Shown here piece after piece: positions 38,090 to 45,171 of a stretch of 64,000 nt of DNA. Source of the DNA: Pseudomonas nitroreducens TX1 (GTDB taxonomy: Bacteria; Pseudomonadota; Gammaproteobacteria; Pseudomonadales; Pseudomonadaceae); NCBI RefSeq assembly GCF_000313755.1, contig NZ_AMZB01000128.1, positions 1-64,000 of the forward strand, given 5' to 3'. The position numbers and the translations under genes were made by a program. The notes beneath the pieces are model-generated. The model was not told the DNA's origin, did not search any database, and saw only the letters and a list, made by a program, of their open reading frames with translations. The first letter of the stretch is position 1; every line of letters begins with the position of its first letter.

Positions 38090-39058
38090 ATGGATGAGAA
38101 TAAATTGCCGGCCGATCAGGAAGAGGCCTTGCTGGCGCTGCTGCACAGTCGTGCCGAAGTCACGCGCCTGAAGGAACGCGAACAGCTTTTCAGCGCACTG
38201 CTGGCCAGCGTGAACGCAGTGCTCTGGGCCTTTGACTGGCAGTCCCAGCGCATGGTCTACGTCAGCCCGGCGTACGAGCGCATCTTCGGCCGCTCCGCCG
38301 CGCTGCTGCTGGCGGACTACAACGAGTGGCGCAACTGCATCTACCCCGATGATCTGGACTACGCCCAGAGCACCCTGCAGGAAGTGCTCGAGCGCGGCGC
38401 CATCGAGCAGCGCGAATACCGCATCCTGCGGGCCGACGGAGAAGTGCGCTGGCTCAGCGACAAGTGCTTCGTCAGCCAGCACAGCGACGCCGGCCTGCCG
38501 CTGATGGTCGTTGGCATCGCCGAGGACATCACCGACAAGAAGCATCTGGAAACCGAGCTGCATCGCCTGGCCACCACCGACGTGCTGACCCAGAGCAGCA
38601 ACCGCCGCTACTTCTTTGACAGCGCTGAGCAGGCCTTCCGCGACTGCAAGGCCACCTCCACGCCGCTGGCCTTCCTGCTGCTGGACGTCGACGACTTCAA
38701 GAAGATCAACGACCTCTACGGCCACCAGGTCGGTGACGTGGTGCTGCAGCGCATCGCCCAGAGCGGCGCCGGTGCGCTGCGTCGCGGCGATCTGTTCGGC
38801 CGTATCGGCGGCGAGGAATTTGCCGTGCTGTTGCCCGGCTGCGACGAGAACATGGCGCGGCAGATCGGCGAGCGTCTGCAGCGGGAAGTGCAACGTCTGC
38901 GCTTCAACGAGGCCGAGCATTTCTTCAGCGTCACCATCAGCCAGGGGCTGACGTTGCTACAGCCGGATGACCAGAATCTCTCCGCACTCTACAGCCGGGC
39001 CGACGCCGCGCTGTATCAGGCAAAGCGCACCGGCAAGGACCGCATTGTCCAGGGATGA
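38090..39058 (+). CDS. PAS-GGDEF diguanylate cyclase
   Basis: A 322-residue soluble protein with a PAS/PAC sensor (about 45-155, VYVSPAYERIFGRS and MVVGIAEDITDKK) and a C-terminal GGDEF domain with active RIGGEEF motif. RRGD five residues before it is the RxxD inhibitory I-site, so it should be a functional, feedback-controlled diguanylate cyclase. It is in the PA0290 position. It is the gene immediately upstream of the exopolysaccharide island, whose promoter has FleQ-like boxes, so a local c-di-GMP link is possible. Confidence 0.92.
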   Translation: MDENKLPADQEEALLALLHSRAEVTRLKEREQLFSALLASVNAVLWAFDWQSQRMVYVSPAYERIFGRSAALLLADYNEWRNCIYPDDLDYAQSTLQEVLERGAIEQREYRILRADGEVRWLSDKCFVSQHSDAGLPLMVVGIAEDITDKKHLETELHRLATTDVLTQSSNRRYFFDSAEQAFRDCKATSTPLAFLLLDVDDFKKINDLYGHQVGDVVLQRIAQSGAGALRRGDLFGRIGGEEFAVLLPGCDENMARQIGERLQREVQRLRFNEAEHFFSVTISQGLTLLQPDDQNLSALYSRADAALYQAKRTGKDRIVQG

Positions 39059-39154
39059 AACACTCGGCTGGACGTCAGCGGCATCATTAATCCTTTCTGA
39101 TTAATACCTTTGGCACAGACGCGTGGCGGTCTGTTCTGCTGTCAAAAGGCTCGT

Positions 39155-39168
39155 GTCGGGATTATGAC
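39155..39168 (+). promoter_or_regulatory. FleQ-like box 1
   Basis: GTCGGGATTATGAC has the GTC-N7-TGAC arms and 14-base length of the published FleQ site GTCAATAAATTGAC. A second copy with the same spacing lies 55 bases downstream. The inner bases differ from consensus, so this is a candidate. Confidence 0.5.
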
Positions 39169-39209
39169 GCGTTGTAAATCAATGACTTAAATTCCTTGAA
39201 TTGCCTTCT

Positions 39210-39223
39210 GTCGGAATCCTGAC
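39210..39223 (+). promoter_or_regulatory. FleQ-like box 2
   Basis: GTCGGAATCCTGAC shares GTCGG, AT and TGAC(G) with box 1 and ends 18 bases before the -35 TTGACA. Two boxes upstream of a sigma-70 promoter recall the FleQ arrangement at pel. Confidence 0.5.
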
Positions 39224-39241
39224 GTAGGAGCGCTTCCTACG

Positions 39242-39271
39242 TTGACATGCCTTTGTCCCCCCCACTATTAC
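39242..39271 (+). promoter_or_regulatory. sigma-70 promoter of the exopolysaccharide operon
   Basis: A perfect -35 TTGACA at 39242-39247 is followed after 18 bases by TATTAC (39266-39271). CTATTA gives a 17-base spacer. The start point would be near 39278, about 830 bases before the first gene. Confidence 0.6.
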
Positions 39272-39293
39272 TATTCACATAGCAATATCGTGT

Positions 39294-39312
39294 GGTGTCT
39301 GGATGAGACACC
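39294..39312 (+). promoter_or_regulatory. GGA-loop hairpin, candidate RsmA/CsrA site
   Basis: GGTGTCT and AGACACC form a perfect 7-bp stem with the loop GGATG, which exposes GGA exactly as RsmA/CsrA prefers. It lies some 16-35 bases into the predicted leader RNA. RsmA is known to repress psl in P. aeruginosa. Confidence 0.5.
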
Positions 39313-39405
39313 TCAGGGAGCAGTCGCACGAGCAGTGTGTCACGGAAGATTCTGCCACCTCTTCTTCCTGTCACTTTCCTATCGCTGCCTGACAACTTCC
39401 GTCAG

Positions 39406-39448
39406 CATCTCGCTGCGGGAGCGCGATGGATTTTTGCTTTTTGTTTTT
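39406..39448 (+). terminator. terminator-like hairpin in the leader
   Basis: CATCTCGCT pairs with AGCGCGATG (one mismatch, loop GCGGG), followed by a T-rich tract with three runs of five T residues to 39448. A second dyad, CTGAC/GTCAG, lies just before it (39389-39405). It stands after the predicted start and before both ops elements, so it may attenuate the operon. Confidence 0.5.
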
Positions 39449-39473
39449 CCAGATTTTCGGAACTTGGCCGAAG

Positions 39474-39486
39474 GGCGGTAGCTTTG
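39474..39486 (+). promoter_or_regulatory. ops element 1 (RfaH recruitment site)
   Basis: GGCGGTAGCTTTG matches the ops consensus GGCGGTAGNNTN at all fixed positions, including the T at position 11. It lies about 200 bases into the leader of an operon that encodes an RfaH-type protein. Confidence 0.75.
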
Positions 39487-39561
39487 CCCAGCGAAAAGTA
39501 ACGGCCACTCCAGGGACGAACAGTTGATTGTCGTTAATTGAATCGGGTCAGTTCGAACTCG

Positions 39562-39574
39562 GGCGGTAGCCTTG
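39562..39574 (+). promoter_or_regulatory. ops element 2 (RfaH recruitment site)
   Basis: GGCGGTAGCCTTG is a second full match to GGCGGTAGNNTN, 88 bases after the first and sharing an extra leading G and trailing TTG. Duplicate ops sites in one leader are uncommon. Confidence 0.75.
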
Positions 39575-40111
39575 TCTTCGAAAATCGCCAACGGCCCGGT
39601 GCAGAGCATCTCCTGGACTGGAGTGAGTGACGATGGCCGCTGGATTGATGGAAAACGACGGAACTTCGCATGCCGTCGAAAGAAGCCAAAAGAGCAGCGC
39701 TTCCCGGCTGGGAAGTGTTTCGCCGGTGAGACTGTGGAAGCGTGACGCTAATCCCCGAGGTGTTAATAAAAAGCTTAGTTTAATTGCCGCTGTTAGTTCG
39801 AAAATTTGTTATGCCAGTGCTTCAAGCTATAGAGCAATGTGTAACAAAACTGAACTTTTCAACGAATTTAACCTGTGTCAGACGCTGTTTGTTTCATCGC
39901 TGAAACAGCAACTTCCACCTGCTGCGGAAGTTCATCTGCAGGCGTTCGCGCTCCCTTCCGAACTGACTCTCACGATCTTCCCAAGGAAGGACCGTGCGAG
40001 CGCGGCGTCCCCGCGAGTGACGGAATCCCGGCGCGAACGCTGCCGCCCTGCCGGTCGACTGCGCCGGTATCACGAGAGCCGCGCGCCGCGCCGCGCTGGG
40101 AGTCAAGGCTG

Positions 40112-41521
40112 ATGGCCGAGCAATCACTTCGTTCGAACTATGCCTGTGTGGTCGGCGGCGCCGGCCCCGCAGGCATGGGCTTCCTGTTCAACGCCTACAA
40201 GACCGGTGCTCTGGCGAGCCTCGCGCGCGACGGCCTGTTGGTCGTGGACGCGGCACTGGCGGTCGGTCGTGGCCGGCTGGGGGACTATCACATCACGGCC
40301 AATTCGGTGGGCGATGTGTTCCTCGATTGCCTGCGCGATCCGGCGTTGCTTCCGATCTTCGCGCCCCTGGCGCACTCCTCGGCGTTCCGCGCCCTGCAGA
40401 ACGACCCTCACGGCGCGCCGATGCTGACCCAGGTGGGTGAACTGCTGGCGCACGCTTCGACGCTGTTCATGCGCTACGTCACCGAGCACCTGGGTGTCGA
40501 AGTGGCGCTGGGGACGCGCATCGAGAAGATCACCGCACAGGACGACGGCAGCTTCCAGCTGGCGTTGCGCAGCGGTTCCCATGGCGTGCAGATCGATGCG
40601 GGGACTCTGGTGATGAACCTGGGTGGCCGGCAGAACCGCGAATACCTCAACTGGAGCCTGGCCGAACAGGACCTGCACCTCTCCCACGACGGCCCCACGG
40701 TCTACTCCTCCGACGCGCTGCTGAGCCTGAACCCCGCCGAGTTGGTGGAGCTGTTCGGCGACCGGGTCACGCCGGGCTGCCGCTTCACCGTGGTCGGCGG
40801 TTCCCACAGTGCCTTCTCGATCCTCGACAACCTCGCCTGCGCCCTGGATTGCCTGGGCCTGGAACAGATCACCCTGCTGCACCGCGCGCCGATCCGGCTG
40901 TTCTTCGAAAGCGTCGAGGAAGCCCGCGCGGCCGGTTATGGGGTGGACGAAGGCATGGACGTCTGCCCGGTTTCCGGCCGGGTGAACCGCTCCGGCGGCC
41001 TGCGCTACCGCGCCCACCAGGTCGGCACCGACGTGCTGTCCAAAGGGCTCGTCAGCGGCACGCGGGTGAAGGTCGAGTTGCTCTGCCTGGAAGACCGCTC
41101 GCCCGCTGTGCGCGAGCGTCTGGAGCAGTGTTGCAGCGAGGACGGCGTGATGGTCCAGGCCATCGGTTACCAGCCGTGCCTGCCGGCCCTGCGTCGCTCC
41201 AATGGGGAGCCGCTGCAGGTGCGCGAGAGCAAGGGCGGGCTGGATTCCGATGCAGCCGGCTGCCTGCGCGACCACATCGGCCGGCCGATCCCCGGCCTCT
41301 ACAGCTTCGGCCTGGGCTCCGGCCTTGCGGCCAACCCGATGCTGGGCAGCGAGCGCTCGTTCGACAGCCGCATCTATGGCGTCTGGCAGTTCCACCACGA
41401 CGCCAGCGGCCGGGTCATCGAGGCCCTCCAGGAGCACCTGGCGAACCGTGCGGCGCAGCCCGCTCAACCCCTGGACATCGGCACCGACGACGCGCCCTTC
41501 GCGCTATCGGCGCTGGGCTGA
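40112..41521 (+). CDS. FAD/NAD(P)-dependent oxidoreductase of unknown substrate
   Basis: A 469-residue two-dinucleotide-fold protein. The N-terminal FAD motif is VVGGAGPAGMGFL (residues 11-23); a second nucleotide motif VVGGSHSAFSIL lies near 229, with the GSHSA core seen in N-hydroxylating or flavin monooxygenase-like enzymes. The C-terminal part has GLGSGLAANPMLGSE. It could oxidise a sugar amine or acyl group, but no close family is recognised and such a gene is unusual in polysaccharide loci. ATG 40112 was chosen with TGGGAG upstream; the frame extends to 39875 without family features. First gene of the operon. Confidence 0.75.
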   Translation: MAEQSLRSNYACVVGGAGPAGMGFLFNAYKTGALASLARDGLLVVDAALAVGRGRLGDYHITANSVGDVFLDCLRDPALLPIFAPLAHSSAFRALQNDPHGAPMLTQVGELLAHASTLFMRYVTEHLGVEVALGTRIEKITAQDDGSFQLALRSGSHGVQIDAGTLVMNLGGRQNREYLNWSLAEQDLHLSHDGPTVYSSDALLSLNPAELVELFGDRVTPGCRFTVVGGSHSAFSILDNLACALDCLGLEQITLLHRAPIRLFFESVEEARAAGYGVDEGMDVCPVSGRVNRSGGLRYRAHQVGTDVLSKGLVSGTRVKVELLCLEDRSPAVRERLEQCCSEDGVMVQAIGYQPCLPALRRSNGEPLQVRESKGGLDSDAAGCLRDHIGRPIPGLYSFGLGSGLAANPMLGSERSFDSRIYGVWQFHHDASGRVIEALQEHLANRAAQPAQPLDIGTDDAPFALSALG

Positions 41522-41582
41522 GCGGCGCCGCGCCGGACCTGAATCCATAGACGGACTTTCCATCCAACAGAGGGATGCGACC

Positions 41583-42677
41583 GTGATCAATGTGACCAAG
41601 ACCTACCTGGGCAACCTGGACAAGTTCAAGGCCTACGTGGAACAGATCTATGCCTCCGGCTGGATCACCAACCACGGCCCTTTCGTCACGGAGTTGGAAG
41701 AGCGCCTGCAGGACTACTTCGGCGTTCGCCATGTGATTCTCACCAACAACGGCACCATTGCCCTGCAGGTGGCCTACCGGGCCCTGGGCGTCACCGGCAG
41801 TGCCGTCACCACCCCCTTCAGCTTCGTTGCCACCAGCAGCACGCTGCAGTGGGAGAGCATCCGCCCGCGCTTCGCCGACATCGATGCGCGGACCTGGAAC
41901 CTCGACCCTGCGCGCATCGAAGCCAGCCTTGCGCCGGATACCACCGCCATCGTCGCCACCCACGTGTTTGGTAATCCCTGTGCGGTGGAGGAGATTCAGG
42001 CGGTGGCCCAGCGCAACCGGTTGAAAGTGATCTACGACGGCGCGCACGCCTTCGGTTCGCGCTACCGCGACCGTTCGGTGCTGGCCTGGGGAGACGCCAC
42101 CACCCTGAGCTTCCACGCCACCAAGCTGTTCCACACCATCGAGGGCGGCGCCATCGTCACCTCCGATGACGAGCTGGCCAGGCAGATCCGCCTGATGTGC
42201 AACTTCGGCATCGCCGGCGTCGACCAGATCGTCGGCCTGGGGATCAACGCCAAGCTCAACGAGTTCTCCGCGGCCATGGGGCTGTGCGTGCTCGACGATA
42301 TCGACAGCATCCTCGCCCAGCGCGAGGAGATCGCCGCCCGCTATACCGCCGCGCTCAGCGGCTACTACGACCTGCAGGCCAGCGAAAGCTACGCGCGGCT
42401 GAACTACAGCTACTACCCCATCGGCCTGCGCGACGAAGCCCAGGTGTTGCGCGTGCGCACCGCGCTGAACGAGATCGGGGTCAACCCGCGGCGATACTTC
42501 TACCCGTCGCTGGACACCCTGGATTACCTCGCTCCCCAGGTGCCTCAAGTGCTGTCCCGCGAGCTGAGCCAGCGCATCCTCTGCCTGCCGCTGTATCCGG
42601 GCCTGCCCCAGGAGATCCAGCGCGCGGTGATCGAAGTGCTGCTGCTGGAAAGCGGCCGCGTCGCCGTCGCGGTGTAA
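41583..42677 (+). CDS. DegT/DnrJ/EryC1 sugar aminotransferase, VioA-like
   Basis: A 364-residue PLP-dependent aminotransferase of nucleotide sugars. The PLP lysine is in SFHATKLFHT near residue 183. The N-terminal GWITNHGPFVTELE and VILTNNGTIALQVAYRAL regions resemble VioA, which makes dTDP-4-amino-4,6-dideoxyglucose (viosamine). With RmlA in the same operon a dTDP-amino sugar is plausible. It starts with GTG at 41583 (AGAGGG 8 bases upstream); no in-frame ATG fits the family start. Confidence 0.85.
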   Translation: MINVTKTYLGNLDKFKAYVEQIYASGWITNHGPFVTELEERLQDYFGVRHVILTNNGTIALQVAYRALGVTGSAVTTPFSFVATSSTLQWESIRPRFADIDARTWNLDPARIEASLAPDTTAIVATHVFGNPCAVEEIQAVAQRNRLKVIYDGAHAFGSRYRDRSVLAWGDATTLSFHATKLFHTIEGGAIVTSDDELARQIRLMCNFGIAGVDQIVGLGINAKLNEFSAAMGLCVLDDIDSILAQREEIAARYTAALSGYYDLQASESYARLNYSYYPIGLRDEAQVLRVRTALNEIGVNPRRYFYPSLDTLDYLAPQVPQVLSRELSQRILCLPLYPGLPQEIQRAVIEVLLLESGRVAVAV

Positions 42678-42687
42678 GGGGACGACC

Positions 42688-44208
42688 ATGCGCACCGCAC
42701 GCTCGCTGTCGATGGTCCGCAATACCCTGCTCAATTACGCAGGGCAGGCGTACGCCATCGTCATCGGCATCCTGATCCAGCCGTTCTACCTCGGTCACCT
42801 CGGGGCCGAGGCCTACGGCCTGATCGGCTTCTTCGCGGTGCTGCAGAGCTGGTTGCTGCTGCTGGATGTCGGCCTGTCGCCCGCGCTGGTGCGCCAGGTC
42901 GCCCATGGCCGTGGCGCCGACGGTGAAGCTCAGGGCCAGGCGCGCCTGCTGCGCTCCTTCGAACTGATCATGCTGCCGCTGACCCTACTCAGCAGCGTCG
43001 CGGTGTGGGGTGCCAGCACCTGGATCGCCGGGCAGTGGCTCAACGTGCAGCAACTCTCGCCCCAGCTGGTGGCGCACTGCATCAGCCTGATGGGCCTGCT
43101 GGTGGCGCTGCGGCTGTACGCCACCCTGTACCGCAGTGCGCTGCAGGGCCAGGAGCTGCACGGCTTCATCAACGCGGTGAACGTGTTCATCACCACCCTG
43201 CGCTACTTCGGCGGCCTGCTGCTGGTGGCGCAGGTCAGCCAGGACCCTCTGGTGTTCTTCCAGTTCCAGGTCGCGGTGTCACTGATCGAGGCGCTGCTGC
43301 TGGGCGGCAAGGCCTACCTGTGGATGGACGTACGCCTGCTGACGCGCTTCTGCTGGAACACGGTGCGCCCGGTGCTGCCCTTCGCCCTGGGCATGTCCTT
43401 CACCTCCTGCCTGTGGATCGTGCTCACCCAGCTGGACAAGGTCCTGCTGTCGAACCTGCTGCCGCTTGAGCAGTACGGCTACTTCTCCCTGGTGGCGCTG
43501 ATTTCCGGCGGCATCCTCACGCTGGTCAATCCGCTGGCGCAATCGCTGCTGCCGCGCATGACCGTGCTGGTCGCCGAACAACGCCACGAAGACATGCAGC
43601 AGCTCTACCTCAAGGCGAACCGTTTCGTCTGTGTGCTGCTGTTCCCGATGGTCGCGGTGATCGCCGCTCATGGTCACGACCTGGTCCTGGCCTGGAGCGG
43701 CGATACCGTGGCCGCCAGTTGGTGCCGGCCGATCCTGGCCTGGTACGTACTCGGCTCCGGCCTGCTGGCGGTGGCCAGCTTCCAGTTCTACCTGCAGTAC
43801 GCCCATGGCCAGTTGCGCATGCACGTCTGGTACAGCGTCGTCTCCACGCTGGTGACCGTGCCGCTGGTGATCGCCAGCGCCTACCTCCATGGCGTGCTCG
43901 GCGTGGCGCTGTGCTGGTTCGGCCTGCGCCTGCTGTCGTTCCTGGTCTGGCCGGCGATCGTGCACCACGCGTTCGCTCCCGGCCTGCACGCTATCTGGTT
44001 GCGCGACACCCTGCAGATCGCCGCGCTCAGCGCCGCCGGACTGCTGCTCAGCGAACCCTTCTATGCGCTGCTGGCCCGCTCCGGCGAGCGCCTGTGGCTG
44101 CTGGCCGCGCTGGCCGTCTGCGGCCTGATCACCCTGTCCCTCGTGGGCGCGGGCTCTGCCCCGGCTTTGCTGCGCCTGTTCAAACCGTCCCACAAGCCGA
44201 GTGTCTAG
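42688..44208 (+). CDS. wzx: Wzx-type oligosaccharide flippase
   Basis: A 506-residue membrane protein of the MOP/polysaccharide flippase superfamily with 12-14 expected helices. The N-terminal region (NTLLNYAGQAYAIVIGILIQ at about 12-31, then FYLGHLGAEAYG) is typical. It would flip the undecaprenyl-linked repeat unit to the periplasm for the Wzy-like polymerase encoded downstream. It starts 11 bases after the aminotransferase stop, with GGGGA ahead of the ATG. Confidence 0.88.
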   Translation: MRTARSLSMVRNTLLNYAGQAYAIVIGILIQPFYLGHLGAEAYGLIGFFAVLQSWLLLLDVGLSPALVRQVAHGRGADGEAQGQARLLRSFELIMLPLTLLSSVAVWGASTWIAGQWLNVQQLSPQLVAHCISLMGLLVALRLYATLYRSALQGQELHGFINAVNVFITTLRYFGGLLLVAQVSQDPLVFFQFQVAVSLIEALLLGGKAYLWMDVRLLTRFCWNTVRPVLPFALGMSFTSCLWIVLTQLDKVLLSNLLPLEQYGYFSLVALISGGILTLVNPLAQSLLPRMTVLVAEQRHEDMQQLYLKANRFVCVLLFPMVAVIAAHGHDLVLAWSGDTVAASWCRPILAWYVLGSGLLAVASFQFYLQYAHGQLRMHVWYSVVSTLVTVPLVIASAYLHGVLGVALCWFGLRLLSFLVWPAIVHHAFAPGLHAIWLRDTLQIAALSAAGLLLSEPFYALLARSGERLWLLAALAVCGLITLSLVGAGSAPALLRLFKPSHKPSV

Positions 44209-44210
44209 AC

Positions 44211-45140
44211 ATGGATATCCGCTCCGAGCTGCAGATCCTTTCCAACTGGCCGGAAGACCCGAAGCCCCTGCTGAGCATCGTCTGCCTGGCCTACAACCAG
44301 GTGAACTACATCGGCCGCACGCTGGACAGCTTCCTCGAGCAGGTCACCGATTTCCGCTTCGAAGTGCTGGTCAACGACGACGCCTCCAACGACGGCACCA
44401 GCGAGCTGATCGCCGACTACGCCGCGCGCTACCCGCACATCATCAAGCCGATCTTCCACAAGGAAAACCAGTACTCCAAGGGCGTCTCCCATGGCCTGCC
44501 GGTGTTCCGCAAGTGCCGGGGACGCTACATCGCCTACTGCGAGGGCGACGACTTCTGGACCGACCCGCGCAAGCTGCAGATCCAGGTCGACTTCCTGGAG
44601 AACAACCCGGACTACGTGATCACCTACCACGACGCCTACACCTATAACGAGGACGGCGTGATCAGGCCCCGGCAGCTCACCGGCAAGTATCGCCGCGACG
44701 CCAGCCGCCTGGACCTGCAGAAGGCCCGGCCGATCTCCACGCTGACCACCTGCTTCCGCAACGTCCTCACCGAAATGCCCGAGGAGCTGCGCACCACGCG
44801 CATGGTCGACCTGTGCTGGTGGTCGCTGCTCGGTGCCTTCGGCAAGGGCAAGTTCATCGAGGAAATCCGCCCCGCCGCCTACCGCGTGCACCAGGGCGGG
44901 ATCTTCTCCATGCAGGCCGATCGCGTGCAGCAGCAGATGACCCTGCACACCTACTACTGCCTGTCGCGCTACTACCAGCGCCTGGGTAACCAGGAGCTCA
45001 ACGAGTACTTCCTGATGCAGGTCTGCCGGCTGTCCATGGCGGCCGTCTCGCCCATGCGCAAGGTGCAGGCCTTCCTGCTGTTGATCGGCAACCACGGCGC
45101 CAACCTGCTCAAGCGGCTGAACCCGATTCAGGCGCGCTGA
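44211..45140 (+). CDS. family 2 glycosyltransferase
   Basis: A 309-residue GT-A fold transferase. It has LSIVCLAYNQVNYI at about 19-32, VLVNDDASNDGTSEL near 51-65, and the metal-binding/acceptor segment YCEGDDFWTDPRKLQ near 107-121. It adds one sugar to the lipid-linked repeat unit on the cytosolic side. It begins two bases after the flippase stop. Donor and acceptor are unknown. Confidence 0.87.
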   Translation: MDIRSELQILSNWPEDPKPLLSIVCLAYNQVNYIGRTLDSFLEQVTDFRFEVLVNDDASNDGTSELIADYAARYPHIIKPIFHKENQYSKGVSHGLPVFRKCRGRYIAYCEGDDFWTDPRKLQIQVDFLENNPDYVITYHDAYTYNEDGVIRPRQLTGKYRRDASRLDLQKARPISTLTTCFRNVLTEMPEELRTTRMVDLCWWSLLGAFGKGKFIEEIRPAAYRVHQGGIFSMQADRVQQQMTLHTYYCLSRYYQRLGNQELNEYFLMQVCRLSMAAVSPMRKVQAFLLLIGNHGANLLKRLNPIQAR

Positions 45141-45171
45141 GCCGCGCCACCTCAATGGAGGATGGAAGTCC

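Larger units (their letters stand above)
39059..40111 (+). promoter_or_regulatory. 1-kb regulatory leader of the exopolysaccharide operon
   Basis: Nearly 1.1 kb with lower GC than its surroundings and no recognisable gene. In order it contains a perfect ATTAATC/GATTAAT dyad (39086-39105), two FleQ-like boxes, an ACGTAGGA/TCCTACGT hairpin (39222-39242), a TTGACA promoter, a GGA-loop hairpin, a terminator-like hairpin and two ops elements. An AACTTCC/GGAAGTT hairpin lies at 39910-39932. A 161-codon open frame (39627-40112) overlaps the first gene as TGATG but has no family resemblance and poor codon character. Confidence 0.75.

Noticed and set aside
39875-40111. N-terminal extension of the FAD oxidoreductase by 79 codons.
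   Set aside because: The extra residues are Cys/Arg/Pro-rich without family features, and the ATG at 40112 has a good ribosome site immediately before a canonical FAD motif.
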